A stretch of 64,000 bases of DNA. It comes from Collinsella sp. (GTDB lineage: Bacteria > Actinomycetota > Coriobacteriia > Coriobacteriales > Coriobacteriaceae). Shown here in pieces: positions 17,187 through 26,394 of the stretch. Below the pieces are notes generated by a model. That model had not been told where the DNA came from. It ran no database searches and saw only the letters and a list, made by a program, of their open reading frames with translations. Each line of letters begins with the position of its first letter. Positions within the stretch are counted from its first letter, which is position 1. The position numbers were made by a program, and so were the translations under genes. The stretch lies in contig JAUMSH010000086.1 of assembly GCA_031292915.1 (NCBI GenBank), forward strand, positions 122,927 through 186,926. Reading direction: 5' to 3'.

Positions 17187-19763
17187 TTACTTGACCACCA
17201 GGTTGACCAGCTTGCCGGGCACGCAGATGGCCTTGACAACCGTCTTGCCCTCGAGCCACTTGGCGACAGCGGCCTCGGCGGCAGTCTGCATTTCCTCGTT
17301 GGAGGCATCGCGGGCCACGTCGATGCGGCCACGGACCTTGCCGAGCACCTGGACGACGATCTGCACCGTGTCCTCGATGGACTCGGCCAGGTCGAACTCG
17401 GGCCAGGCGGCGGTGTAGGCGTTGCCCTCACAGCCGAGGGCCTCATGCCACAGCTCGTCGGCCCAGAACGGGCAGATGGGGGCAAGGACGCTCACGATAT
17501 CCTTGGCCACGCCGTAGCACAGAGCCTTGTCGCGGTTAGCGCCCTCGGTGGCGTTGAGGTAGGCGCTCGCGGCGTTGACGAGCTCCATGACGGCCGAGAT
17601 GGCGGTATTGAACTGGCCGCGGTCGAAGTCCTCGGTGCACTTGGCGATGGTGCGGTGACGCTCGCGGTAGAGCTTCATCGCGGTCTCGTCGAGCGCGGAC
17701 TTGTTAAAGGCCACGTTGGCGTCGCCGGACTGGACGAGCTGCCACACGATACGCCAGGCGCGCTTGATGAAGCGGTTGGCGCCCTCGACGGCCTTGGGAT
17801 CCCAGTCGAAGTCCTTCTCGGGCGGGGCGATAAACAGAATCGCCAGACGCATGGTGTCGGCGCCGTAGGGCTCGATAACCGAGCTCGGGGGCACGACGTT
17901 GCCCTTGGACTTGGACATGGTGTCGCCGTTCTCGTCCTTGACCATGCCCTGGCACAGCAGGTTGGTGAAGGGCTCGTCAACACTCAGCAGACCCAGGTCG
18001 CGCAGCGCCTTGGTAAAGAAGCGGCTGTAGAGCAGGTGCAGAATGGCGTGCTCGATGCCACCGATGTAGTTATCGACGGGCATCCAACGGTCGGCTGCCT
18101 CGCGGGAGAAGGGCAGCTCGGTGTTGCGCGGGTCGGTATAGCGCAGGTAATACCAGCTAGAGCAGGTGAACGTGTCCATGGTATCGGTCTCGCGCTTAGC
18201 CGGGCGGCCGCAGACCGGGCAGGTGGTCTCGTAGAAGTCCTTGCACTCGGCGAGGGTCTCGCCGGCGCCCAGGTCCAGGTTCTCGGGCAGCGTCACCGGC
18301 AGCTGATCCTCAGGCACGGGCACGATGCCGCAGTGCTCGCAGTGGATGGCCGGGATGGGGTTGCCCCAATAGCGTTGACGGCTGATGAGCCAGTCGCGCA
18401 GGCGGAACTCGACCTTGCGACGGCCGCAGCCCATGGCCTCGAGGTCGGCCACGATGGCAGCCTCGCCCTCGGAGTGCTTACCGCCGCGCATGCCGGTGTA
18501 CTTGCCGGACTGGACAAGCGTGCCCTCGGCAGCGTGGGCGCAATCCCAGTCGACGGTCTCGGCATGGAAGGTATCGATGGTCTCGCCGGTGGCCTCGACG
18601 GCAGCGCGATCGTCATCGTCCAGGATGATCGGCACGATCGGCAGGTCGTACTTGCGGGCAAACTCAAAGTCGCGCTGGTCACCACAGGGAACGGCCATGA
18701 CGGCGCCGGTTCCATAGTCGGCAACGACATAATCGGCAACCCACACGGGGACCTTCTCGCCGTTGACGGGGTTTACCACGTAGCGGCCGGTAAAGGCACC
18801 GTGCTTCTCGAGGGTGCCCTGGGCACGCTCGACGGCAGAGATATGCTTGGAGTCCTCGACGATCTTGGTGACGGCCTCCTCATACTCCGTGCCCTCGACG
18901 AGCTCGTGCAGACGAGCGTACTCGGGAGCCAGGACAAAAAAGGAGACGCCAAAGAGGGTGTCGGCACGCGTGGTAAAGACGGTGATCTTGCCCTCGTCGC
19001 CCTCAATGGGCTCGCCATCCTGGTCGCACAGGGTAAAGTCGACCTCGGCACCCTCGGAGCGACCGATCCAGTTGGTCTGCATCTGCTTGACGCGCTCGGG
19101 CCAGCCGGGGAGCTTCTCCAGGTCGTCGAGCAGCTCCTGGGAGTACTCGGTGATCTTGAAGTACCACTGCTCAAGGTCGCGCTTCTCGGGCTCGGTGCCG
19201 CAGCGCCAGCACTTGCCCTCGGTGACCTGCTCGTTGGCCAGAACGGTCTTGCAGTTAGGACACCAGTTGACCGGGTTCTTTTTGCGGTAGACCAGGCCCT
19301 TTTCCCACAGCTTCTCAAAGATCCACTGACCCCAGCGGTAGTAGTCGGGGCTGCAGGTCTTGACCATGCGATCCAGATCGTAGGAGAAGCCCATGCGCTT
19401 CATCGTGGCGAGCGCCTGGTCCATATTCTTATACGTCCAGGCGGCAGCCTGCGTATTGTGCTTGATGGCGGCGTTCTCGGCAGGCAGGCCAAAGGCGTCA
19501 AAGCCGATGGGATGCAGCACGTCAAAGCCGCGCATGCGGGCCTGACGGGCCATGGCATCGCCGATGGTGTAGTTGCGCGCGTGGCCCATGTGCAGGTCGC
19601 CCGACGGATACGGGAACATCTCTAGCACGTACTTCTTGGGCTTGCTGTCGTCGGTGTCGACGGCAAAGAGGTTGGAATCCTCCCAGGCCTTCATCCACTT
19701 GGACTCAATGGCCTGCGCGTCATAGGCAGGGATCTCGTCCTTATGATCTGTGCAATCGCACAT
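17187..19763 (-). CDS. leuS: Leucyl-tRNA synthetase
   Basis: Class I aminoacyl-tRNA synthetase charging tRNA-Leu. The HIGH-type motif HMGH is at residues 58-61 within YPSGDLHMGHARNYTIGDAM. A zinc-type NWCPNCKTVLANEQV segment, a long CP1 editing domain and the KMSKS-type motif DTMSKSKGNVV near residue 610 follow. At 858 residues it has normal length. The ATG is preceded by AAAGGAGCTGAT. The leader upstream holds the conserved hairpin element at 19788-19904 rather than a recognisable T-box. Confidence 0.97.
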   Translation of the reverse strand: MCDCTDHKDEIPAYDAQAIESKWMKAWEDSNLFAVDTDDSKPKKYVLEMFPYPSGDLHMGHARNYTIGDAMARQARMRGFDVLHPIGFDAFGLPAENAAIKHNTQAAAWTYKNMDQALATMKRMGFSYDLDRMVKTCSPDYYRWGQWIFEKLWEKGLVYRKKNPVNWCPNCKTVLANEQVTEGKCWRCGTEPEKRDLEQWYFKITEYSQELLDDLEKLPGWPERVKQMQTNWIGRSEGAEVDFTLCDQDGEPIEGDEGKITVFTTRADTLFGVSFFVLAPEYARLHELVEGTEYEEAVTKIVEDSKHISAVERAQGTLEKHGAFTGRYVVNPVNGEKVPVWVADYVVADYGTGAVMAVPCGDQRDFEFARKYDLPIVPIILDDDDRAAVEATGETIDTFHAETVDWDCAHAAEGTLVQSGKYTGMRGGKHSEGEAAIVADLEAMGCGRRKVEFRLRDWLISRQRYWGNPIPAIHCEHCGIVPVPEDQLPVTLPENLDLGAGETLAECKDFYETTCPVCGRPAKRETDTMDTFTCSSWYYLRYTDPRNTELPFSREAADRWMPVDNYIGGIEHAILHLLYSRFFTKALRDLGLLSVDEPFTNLLCQGMVKDENGDTMSKSKGNVVPPSSVIEPYGADTMRLAILFIAPPEKDFDWDPKAVEGANRFIKRAWRIVWQLVQSGDANVAFNKSALDETAMKLYRERHRTIAKCTEDFDRGQFNTAISAVMELVNAASAYLNATEGANRDKALCYGVAKDIVSVLAPICPFWADELWHEALGCEGNAYTAAWPEFDLAESIEDTVQIVVQVLGKVRGRIDVARDASNEEMQTAAEAAVAKWLEGKTVVKAICVPGKLVNLVVK

Positions 19764-19787
19764 ATCAGCTCCTTTAATCTTAGCTGG

Positions 19788-19904
19788 GGTCGGGCGGTTT
19801 GGCTTTATTCGCTACTGCGGACAGTCCTGCGCAAGACGAAGAGCACATTAAGTGCTCTTCTTTGCGTGCGGAACTTGTAGCGAACAAAGCCAAGCCGCCC
19901 GACC
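19788..19904. ncRNA. Conserved 117-nt hairpin element (copy A), upstream of leuS
   Basis: The two ends pair over about 28 bp with one wobble and one mismatch (GGTCGGGCGG and TTCGCTAC against their complements). An apical 9-bp stem GAAGAGCAC/GTGCTCTTC closes the loop ATTAA. Between them is an asymmetric internal loop with TGCGGACAGTCCTGC on one side and GTGCGGAACTTGTA on the other. A second copy at 62197-62314 keeps the internal-loop and apical-loop sequences while changing stem bases in a compensatory way. Strand is undecided. It could be an RNA element or a DNA-level repeat. Confidence 0.7.
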
Positions 19905-19941
19905 CTAAGGTTAACTTGACTGATGATAGCAAATACGACAA

Positions 19942-19972
19942 GCGAGATGCCTGCGACTTGCAGGCATCTCGC
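19942..19972. terminator. Hairpin downstream of guaB
   Basis: A perfect 13-bp stem GCGAGATGCCTGC/GCAGGCATCTCGC with a 5-base loop, 50 bases after the guaB stop. The T tail is weak on the minus strand, so termination is inferred from position. Confidence 0.6.
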
Positions 19973-20022
19973 TTTATCTAAATAACGTGGTTGAAACTCA
20001 ACCTTTATGTGAGGCTCTTACC

Positions 20023-21534
20023 TTATCGATAAGATACGGACTGCTGAGAATCCTTCACGACTACATCGTGGGCGCCGCCTTCGACGATGGAGGTGGAGCT
20101 GACCAGCGTTAGGCGTGCCTTTTCCTGGAGCTCGGGGATCGAGAGGGCGCCGCAGTTGCACATCGTTGACTTGACCTTGTAGAGCGTGCCGCCCACGCCG
20201 TCCTTGAGGGAACCGGCGTAGGGAACGTAGGAGTCGACGCCCTCGACGAAGCTAAGCTTCGCGGCGCCGCCCAGGTCGTAGCGCTGCCAGTTGCGAGCAC
20301 GCGCAGAACCCTCGCCCCAGTACTCCTTCATGTACTGACCGTTCACGTTGACGCGCTCGGTCGGGCTCTCGTCAAAGCGGGCGAAGTAACGACCCAGCAT
20401 CATAAAGTCTGCACCCATGGCCAGGGCGAGCGTCATGTGGTAGTCGTAGACGATACCGCCGTCGGAGCACACGGGCACGTAGACGCCGGTCTCCTCGTAG
20501 TACTCGTCGCGAGCGCGGCAGACATCGATCAGCGCGGTGGCCTGGCCACGGCCGATGCCCTTGGTCTCGCGGGTGATGCAGATGGAACCGCCGCCGATAC
20601 CGACCTTGATGAAGTCGGCACCGCAGTCGGCAAGGAAGCGGAAGCCCTCGGCGTCGACGACGTTGCCGGCACCGACCTTGACGTCCTCGCCGTAGTTGGC
20701 GCGGATCCACTCGATGGTGCGCTTCTGCCACTCGCTGAAGCCCTCGGAAGAGTCGATGCACAGGACATCGGCACCGGCCTCGATGAGCAGCGGCACGCGC
20801 TCGGCATAGTCGCGGGTGTTGATACCGGCACCAACCATGTAGCGCTTGTCGTTATCGAGCAGCTCGTTGGGGTTGGTCTTGTGGCTGTCGTAGTCCTTGC
20901 GGAAGACAATGCCCATGAGGTGATCGTTGTCGTCAACGATGGGCAGGGCGTTGAGCTTGTTGTCCCAGATGACGTCGTTGGCAACCTTGAGGCTGATGTT
21001 CTTGTCACCCACGATGAGCTGCTCACGCGGGGTCATGAACTCGGAGACCTTCGTCTGGTGGTCATCGCGACTGGGGCGATAGTCACGGCTGGTGACGATG
21101 CCCAGGAGCTTACCCTTGGGAGTGCCGTCGTCGGTGACCGGCATGGTGGAGTGACCGGTCTTCTCCTTGAGCTCGATGACCTGCTCCATGGTCATGTCGG
21201 GGGTCAGCGTGGAATCGGACTGAACGAAGCCGGCCTTGTGATCCTTGACGGCCTTGACCATAGCGGCCTCGGACTCGGCACTCTGAGAACCGTAAATGAA
21301 GGACAGGCCACCCTCGGTAGCGAGCGCGACACCCATATCGACGCCCGAGACGGACTGCATGATGGCGGAAACCATGGGGATGTTCAGGGTGATTGCCGGC
21401 TTCTCACCGCGCTTAAAGCGGGTTAGCGGCGTCTTAAGAGAGACGTTGTTGGGGATGCACTGCGAGGACGAGTAACCAGGGACCAGCAGATACTCCGAAA
21501 ACGTGTGGGACTCACCGGGAAAGAACGTAGCCAT
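20023..21534 (-). CDS. guaB: IMP dehydrogenase
   Basis: Oxidises IMP to XMP, the committed step of GMP synthesis. The TIM barrel is split by two CBS domains (about residues 105-225). The substrate loop is GIGGGSICITRETKGIGRGQ, with the catalytic cysteine in SICITRE. The phosphate-binding region CSDGGIVYDY follows. At 503 residues it is close to normal length. The loop sequence is of the less common ICITRE type rather than CTTR. A plausible promoter lies at 21614-21642. Confidence 0.93.
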   Translation of the reverse strand: MATFFPGESHTFSEYLLVPGYSSSQCIPNNVSLKTPLTRFKRGEKPAITLNIPMVSAIMQSVSGVDMGVALATEGGLSFIYGSQSAESEAAMVKAVKDHKAGFVQSDSTLTPDMTMEQVIELKEKTGHSTMPVTDDGTPKGKLLGIVTSRDYRPSRDDHQTKVSEFMTPREQLIVGDKNISLKVANDVIWDNKLNALPIVDDNDHLMGIVFRKDYDSHKTNPNELLDNDKRYMVGAGINTRDYAERVPLLIEAGADVLCIDSSEGFSEWQKRTIEWIRANYGEDVKVGAGNVVDAEGFRFLADCGADFIKVGIGGGSICITRETKGIGRGQATALIDVCRARDEYYEETGVYVPVCSDGGIVYDYHMTLALAMGADFMMLGRYFARFDESPTERVNVNGQYMKEYWGEGSARARNWQRYDLGGAAKLSFVEGVDSYVPYAGSLKDGVGGTLYKVKSTMCNCGALSIPELQEKARLTLVSSTSIVEGGAHDVVVKDSQQSVSYR

Positions 21535-21613
21535 GTTTCTCCTTTTTCCATGCGACCGGTCGGCTGCAGGCCTCGTAGGACCCAGCCCAACCTTGGGCGC
21601 CCAATACTGGGGA

Positions 21614-21642
21614 AGTATCTTAACGCACTTTGACTGCTACAA
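21614..21642 (-). promoter_or_regulatory. Likely guaB promoter
   Basis: On the minus strand TTGTAG (21637-21642), a 17-base spacer and GATACT (21614-21619). The leader to the guaB ATG would be about 70 bases. Confidence 0.55.
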
Positions 21643-21727
21643 TGCATGATTTAAGAAGAGCACACGAGGGTTTGACGCAGGCTTTGCGTTTGCCCAGCAA
21701 ACACTTTAGCGGGGAGACGTGGAGCGT

Positions 21728-22072
21728 ATGAAGTACAAGACGACGGCAAAGTTGGTCATTCAAGCGTGCGACAAGGATTTGCCGGGCGTGTTTGGTCATG
21801 GCTGCGTCTTGCTGCTGCAGGGTATTGCCCGCGAGCACTCGCTCAACCGCGCCGCCAAGAGCATGGGCATGGCGTATTCCAAGGCCTGGCGCATCGTGAA
21901 CGAGGCCGAAGGTCAGCTGGGCTGCAAGCTCATCGAGCGCGACGGCGCCCGCGGATCCACCCTCACCCCCGCCGGCGAACGAGCCATAGCGGTCTACGAA
22001 GAGCTGCAGGCCGACATCAACAACGTCATTGCCACCAAAGCAAACGCCCTCATCGCCAGCATCAAAGAGTAG
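21728..22072 (+). CDS. ModE N-terminal/LysR-type winged-helix regulator
   Basis: A stand-alone winged-helix DNA-binding domain of 114 residues. The stretch GIAREHSLNRAAKSMGMAY, then AWRIVNEAEGQLG and LTPAGERAI, matches the N-terminal domain of ModE (molybdate regulator) and LysR-like proteins. No molybdate-binding TOBE or effector domain is attached. GGGGAG lies 11 bases before the ATG at 21728; a GTG at 21719 would add three residues but is only two bases from that site. The gene faces away from guaB. Target genes are unknown, and no molybdenum transport genes are in the window. Confidence 0.75.
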   Translation: MKYKTTAKLVIQACDKDLPGVFGHGCVLLLQGIAREHSLNRAAKSMGMAYSKAWRIVNEAEGQLGCKLIERDGARGSTLTPAGERAIAVYEELQADINNVIATKANALIASIKE

Positions 22073-23066
22073 CTAATTTACGGAGGGCATTGTCTAGGGT
22101 GGAGGCCACGATCAAGGGGTCGTCGGTACCGGCGAAGAGGCGGATGGCGCTCCCCTGCTTGCCGTGTGGAGCCGAAAGGCGCGTCGTTGCGCCGCCGGCG
22201 GGCGATGTACGAAACTCCCCCGGCAAAGCATCGAAGAAATCACCCGCACTGCGCTCGATAAGGTCAAACTCAACTGCCGGGCCAAAGCCGTGCTCGAGGA
22301 TTCCCGTTGCAACCACATGGTCGGGATGCGAGCTCAGCCCGGGATAGCGCACGCTGCGCACCATCTCGTTGGCGGCCAGATACTCGGCCAGCGCACGGGC
22401 GCGATCGAAATGCGCCTGCATGCGGACGTCGAGCGAGTCCAGTCCCCGCTCCAGCACACCGGCCTCGTCAGCAGTCAATTCAAACTTGGCCAAGCCACAG
22501 CCCTCAAGCAGGGCATGCGCGCACTCGGCCGCGGCATCCACGCGATGGCGCTTGAGCTGCGAGCGCGCGACCGATACGGCAACCAACTTGCGCGGAGCAT
22601 CACCGGCGCATACGCGATCGAGCGCCTCGAGCGACAGCGCAGAACCCAGCCGCAGCGAATCGCAGCCAAAAGCTGACGCCACGGTGTTGTCCACAACCAG
22701 CAGCGCATGGGCCTCACGCGCCGCCCGACCCAGCGCACGAAGATCAGGCACACGCAGACCAAACCCGCCGATGGAGTTGACGAACCACCACAGGTGCGGA
22801 CCCTCAGAGTCAAACGAGCCGGCAAAGCCACCGGACGCCGCAGCAAACGCCTCGACAGACGGCTCCCCCACCATCACAACATCGCAGCCGTCAAATCCGC
22901 TCGCAAACGCATCGGCAAAATCGTCCGCAAAGGCCACCAGGCGGTCACCGGGACGCACAATCCCCAACAAAGACAGCGCCGCCGGCACATGCAGGGCCGC
23001 AACAAGACGCGCCTCACGCGCGCCGGTCCTTACAGCCCAGGACTCTTCTAGCTGCTGTACATCCAC
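22062..23066 (-). CDS. Degenerate Cys/Met-metabolism (trans-sulfuration-type) PLP-fold protein
   Basis: A 334-residue protein with the shape of the cystathionine gamma-synthase family: LLVVDNTVASAFGCDSLRLG matches the cofactor-binding VVDNT region, RSVRYPGLSSHPDHVVA matches the family YPGLxSHP segment, and RLFAGTDDP matches the C-terminal RLSVGxEDP. The expected SATK motif with the PLP lysine is replaced by SVARSQLKRH, so catalysis is doubtful. The GTG at 23066 has AAGGGG 9 bases upstream; an ATG at 23084 lies within sequence following a terminator and lacks a binding site. It overlaps the convergent regulator gene by 11 bases. Confidence 0.65.
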   Translation of the reverse strand: MDVQQLEESWAVRTGAREARLVAALHVPAALSLLGIVRPGDRLVAFADDFADAFASGFDGCDVVMVGEPSVEAFAAASGGFAGSFDSEGPHLWWFVNSIGGFGLRVPDLRALGRAAREAHALLVVDNTVASAFGCDSLRLGSALSLEALDRVCAGDAPRKLVAVSVARSQLKRHRVDAAAECAHALLEGCGLAKFELTADEAGVLERGLDSLDVRMQAHFDRARALAEYLAANEMVRSVRYPGLSSHPDHVVATGILEHGFGPAVEFDLIERSAGDFFDALPGEFRTSPAGGATTRLSAPHGKQGSAIRLFAGTDDPLIVASTLDNALRKLATL

Positions 23067-23088
23067 AAGGCACCGCCCCTTCATAAGC

Positions 23089-23124
23089 AAAAACCCACGA
23101 TGCGGGTGTTCCCCGCATCGTGGG
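23089..23124 (-). terminator. Terminator downstream of the sucrose hydrolase gene
   Basis: On the minus strand CCCACGATGCGGG pairs with CCCGCATCGTGGG and is followed by five T residues. It separates the GH32 gene from the PLP-fold gene. Confidence 0.88.
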
Positions 23125-23162
23125 CAACGGCTGCAGTATAGCGCCGATATGCGACGAATCGC

Positions 23163-24704
23163 CTAGATGTTGAGCGCGTGGTAGGTCACGTTCGCACCCG
23201 GAGTGTCAACGGTCACGCCATAGGCCTCGGGATAGATGCGCGTCGAAAACACGAGCGAGCCATCGTTCACAAACACCTCGACCGACGAGACATCGCCAAC
23301 AATGCGCACGTTGCGAACCTCGTCGACGGGCTCCCAGCGCACGGTACGACCGCAGCCGGCAGAAGCGCGACCTTCATCGGTATATCGCATCTCAAAGCGC
23401 GCGGGAAGCTCGCCCTCGGCGGGCACAAACACCAGTTTCAGCTCGCCATCTACGGTCGCGGCAAACGCGCCGTCGACACCGTCGACAACAACATCAAAGC
23501 AGGTATCGCCGGCAACCTCCAACGAGCCCGCCCCCACACGCACCGAGGCATAATGGTGCTCAATCTCGCGCGCCGGCTGTTGCAGCACCACGCCGCCAGC
23601 ACCGGCTGTAAGCTCACGCGGCACCGTCATACAGTGCTGCCAGCCGCACGCCACGGTGGGCGCGTTGCCATAGGTCGGCTCATCGGGCATGCCCATCCAG
23701 CCGATCAGAATGTGGCGACCGTCCTCGGCCGTGAACTCCTGCGGAGCATAGAAGTCAAAACCGGCGTCCCACAGGCGAAACTCGCCCAGCTCATAAGCGT
23801 CATTGCCACCCGTAATGTCGCCCGTTACAGGCATGTAGCCCGCTGCATACACGTTACCGCGGTCCCAACGACCGCCCTCGAGCCCCTGGGGAGAGAAAGA
23901 CAGAAACCTTGCCGGCACGCCGCCATCCGCCTCAAGCTCCAGATACCCCGGGCACTCCCACATAAAGCCAAAGCGCTCGGGGGTAGACACGCGGCTCTCG
24001 AGCTCCCAACTCAGCATATCGGCCGAGCCATACACCAGGATCTCGCCCACATCGCGCCCGGCACCCTCGCCGTGCATGACGCAAAATCGACTATCGACAT
24101 GCGGCCCGTCCACGCGACGACGCGCGCCCAGCACCATGTGGTAACGCCCATCATCATCGCGCCACACCTTGGGGTCACGCACGTGACAGGTCAAATCCTC
24201 GGGATAATCCTCGGACGCCAGCACCACGCGCTTTTGGCTGAACTCCCGACCGGCAAGGCCATCAACGCTCTCGACATAAACAGTATCGGCGCGGCGGCCG
24301 ATATTGACGTAGTCGTACGTGCCGTCCGAATCGGAAAGCTTAACGTTGCCCGTATAAAGCACGCGAATGCGACCGTCCTCGGCAAGCGCGGAGCCCGAAT
24401 ACACGCCATGGCAATCGAACGGCTCGTCGGGCAGCAGCGGGGCGCCAGCGTAGTCCCACGTCATAAGATCGCGACTCGTCGCATGGCCCCAAGCCTTAAC
24501 GCCACCCTCGACATCAAACGGCGCATACTGAAAATAAGCGTGGAACACGCCGCCCGCCTGGCAAAGACCGTTGGGGTCGTTGAGCCAACCCGCCGGCGGC
24601 ATAATGTGGAAGTGCTGGCCATACGCACCATGACCGCACTCAGAGGCGGCAGCGTCAACAGCGGCAACCAGCTTTGCAAGGTCGCGACCAAGTGCATTAG
24701 ACAT
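23163..24704 (-). CDS. scrB: GH32 sucrose-6-phosphate hydrolase (beta-fructofuranosidase)
   Basis: Cleaves sucrose-6-phosphate to glucose-6-phosphate and fructose. GH32 signatures are complete: WLNDPNG at residues 40-46 (nucleophile Asp43), HVRDPKVW near 175, and the acid/base motif WECPGYLEL near 255. A C-terminal beta-sandwich follows (513 aa). No signal peptide is present, so it is cytoplasmic, in line with a phosphorylated substrate. It is the second gene after the PTS transporter and is probably controlled by the adjacent LacI regulator. The symbol is inferred from context. Confidence 0.9.
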   Translation of the reverse strand: MSNALGRDLAKLVAAVDAAASECGHGAYGQHFHIMPPAGWLNDPNGLCQAGGVFHAYFQYAPFDVEGGVKAWGHATSRDLMTWDYAGAPLLPDEPFDCHGVYSGSALAEDGRIRVLYTGNVKLSDSDGTYDYVNIGRRADTVYVESVDGLAGREFSQKRVVLASEDYPEDLTCHVRDPKVWRDDDGRYHMVLGARRRVDGPHVDSRFCVMHGEGAGRDVGEILVYGSADMLSWELESRVSTPERFGFMWECPGYLELEADGGVPARFLSFSPQGLEGGRWDRGNVYAAGYMPVTGDITGGNDAYELGEFRLWDAGFDFYAPQEFTAEDGRHILIGWMGMPDEPTYGNAPTVACGWQHCMTVPRELTAGAGGVVLQQPAREIEHHYASVRVGAGSLEVAGDTCFDVVVDGVDGAFAATVDGELKLVFVPAEGELPARFEMRYTDEGRASAGCGRTVRWEPVDEVRNVRIVGDVSSVEVFVNDGSLVFSTRIYPEAYGVTVDTPGANVTYHALNI

Positions 24705-24810
24705 ATCAAAGTCCTAACGGATCGAAAGTAACAAGGCACCAGAGATCGGCACCAGATACGGGAAACGCCCGCGAGCATACAACCCGCGGGCACCCCTCAA
24801 TCAAAAGCTC

Positions 24811-26211
24811 TTAGGCCTGCTCGGAAGCCTTGGGCTCGTCCTTGTACAGGACAAACGAGACGGCAAAGGAAACCAGCGCGGCGACTGCAAACATGATCGC
24901 GTACTGCACGGGCTGGGCCAGGCACAGCAGGATACCGAAGATACCCGTAACGCCCGTGCCGGAGGCAGCCAGCGAAGTGAGCGCGCAGACCAGGGCACCG
25001 CAACCGCCGCCGATGCAGCCGGCGATGAAGGGCTTAAAGAAGCGCAGGTTCACACCAAAGATGGCGGGCTCGGTAATGCCCATGAAGGCGGACAGGGCCG
25101 ATGGAAGTGCCAGACCCTTGATCTTGGCATCGCGGGTCTTAAAGGCAACGGCGAGCGCGGCGCCACCCTGAGCGATGTTGGCGGCGCTGGCGATGGGCAG
25201 CCAGTAGGTCACGCCGTACTGGGCGAGCTGGCCCAGGTCGATGGCGGTGTACATCTGGTGGATACCGGTAACGACCGTGGGGGCATAGAACAGGCCGACG
25301 ATAAAGGAACCGATGCCGAAGGGCAGGGTCAGCAGGGCCTGGATCAGACCGAGGATGGCGTTCTCGGCCCAGACAAAGATGGGGCCGACGGCAACGAGCG
25401 TCACGAGCACGGTCACGAACACCGAGACGAGCGGAGTCACAAAGAGGTCGAACATCTCGGGAACGATCTTGTGCAGGCGCTTCTCGAGGAAGGCCAGAAT
25501 GGCGCAGGCGATAACGATGGGGATCACATGGCCCTGATAGCCGACCCACTCAAAGCTGTACACACCGGGAATAACAGTAACCATGGTCTGAACGCCCTCG
25601 GAAGCAACCGTGTAGGCGCTCTGCAGCGAGGAGTTGATGAATGCACCACCGACGACAGCGCCCAGATACGGGTTGGCGCCAAAGGCCTTAGCGGCGGAGT
25701 AACCGATCAGGATCTGCAGAATGCCAAAGGACGTGCCCGAGACCAAGTCGGCGATCTTATAAATAAAGTTATTGGTGTCGAGCGCGATAAAGCCGTTGGA
25801 GGCCATAAAGTTGAGGGCGCTCATAATGCCCAGCAGCAGGCCCGAAGCCACGATGGCGGGGATGATGGGGACAAAGACGTCGCCGAGCACCTTAATGGCA
25901 CGCATAAAGATGTTCTGCTGCTGTGCCGCGGCCTCCTTGACCTCGGCCTTGGTGGCAGCCTCGACGCCGCTGAGCGCGATGAACTCTTCGTAGACCTTGT
26001 TGACGGTGCCGGTGCCAAAGATAATCTGCTGCTGGCCCTGGGCCTCAAAGACGCCCTTGGCGCCGTCGATATTCTCGAGGGCCTCCTTGTCGACCTTGGC
26101 ATTATCGGCAATCACCAGGCGCAGACGCGTGGCGCAGTGTGCGGCCGAAACAACGTTGTCGGCGCCACCGATGTTGTCGAGCACCTCTTGGGCTGATTTG
26201 CGGTAGTCCAT
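24811..26211 (-). CDS. PTS EIIBC component, sucrose/beta-glucoside type
   Basis: Membrane permease of a phosphoenolpyruvate phosphotransferase system. The EIIB domain starts at MDYRKSAQEVLDNIGG and has the phosphorylated cysteine at residue 26 in AAHCATRLRL. A hydrophobic EIIC domain of about ten helices follows (PIIPAIVASGLLLGIM, GITEPAIFGVNL). No EIIA is fused, so a separate EIIA must serve it. The ATG at 26211 has AAGGGAAG upstream; an in-frame start at 26244 lies before this site. Sucrose specificity is inferred from the GH32 partner, and trehalose-type permeases look similar. Confidence 0.88.
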   Translation of the reverse strand: MDYRKSAQEVLDNIGGADNVVSAAHCATRLRLVIADNAKVDKEALENIDGAKGVFEAQGQQQIIFGTGTVNKVYEEFIALSGVEAATKAEVKEAAAQQQNIFMRAIKVLGDVFVPIIPAIVASGLLLGIMSALNFMASNGFIALDTNNFIYKIADLVSGTSFGILQILIGYSAAKAFGANPYLGAVVGGAFINSSLQSAYTVASEGVQTMVTVIPGVYSFEWVGYQGHVIPIVIACAILAFLEKRLHKIVPEMFDLFVTPLVSVFVTVLVTLVAVGPIFVWAENAILGLIQALLTLPFGIGSFIVGLFYAPTVVTGIHQMYTAIDLGQLAQYGVTYWLPIASAANIAQGGAALAVAFKTRDAKIKGLALPSALSAFMGITEPAIFGVNLRFFKPFIAGCIGGGCGALVCALTSLAASGTGVTGIFGILLCLAQPVQYAIMFAVAALVSFAVSFVLYKDEPKASEQA

Positions 26212-26267
26212 GACTTCCCTTTCCTCCAACGGGCGCGTCTGCACCCGGCCATCTTTGACGCTTACAC

Positions 26268-26307
26268 TGTAATCGTTTTCAGTTTCATATGTCTGTAATC
26301 GTTTTCA
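26268..26307. promoter_or_regulatory. Two LacI-type operator sites upstream of the PTS gene
   Basis: TGTAATCGTTTTCA occurs at 26268-26281 and again at 26294-26307, 26 bases apart. Its complement TGAAAACGATTACA fits the LacI-family operator pattern with a central CG. Both lie between the regulator gene and the PTS ribosome binding site. Confidence 0.78.
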
Positions 26308-26394
26308 CAGCAGGATGAACGGTAGGAATTAGCCGGCGAATGGTAGTTTTGGGACAAACATAAGGGCTCAGAGGCAGGAAGATATGCCCAAAGC

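Noticed and set aside
16377..19625. A 1082-codon open frame antisense to rimP and leuS
   Set aside because: Same codon-bias artefact; it runs across promoter, terminators and two real genes on the other strand.
19764..19940. T-box riboswitch before leuS
   Set aside because: No AGGGTGGnACCGCG-type T-box sequence, specifier loop or antiterminator is seen. The region is instead the two-copy hairpin element.
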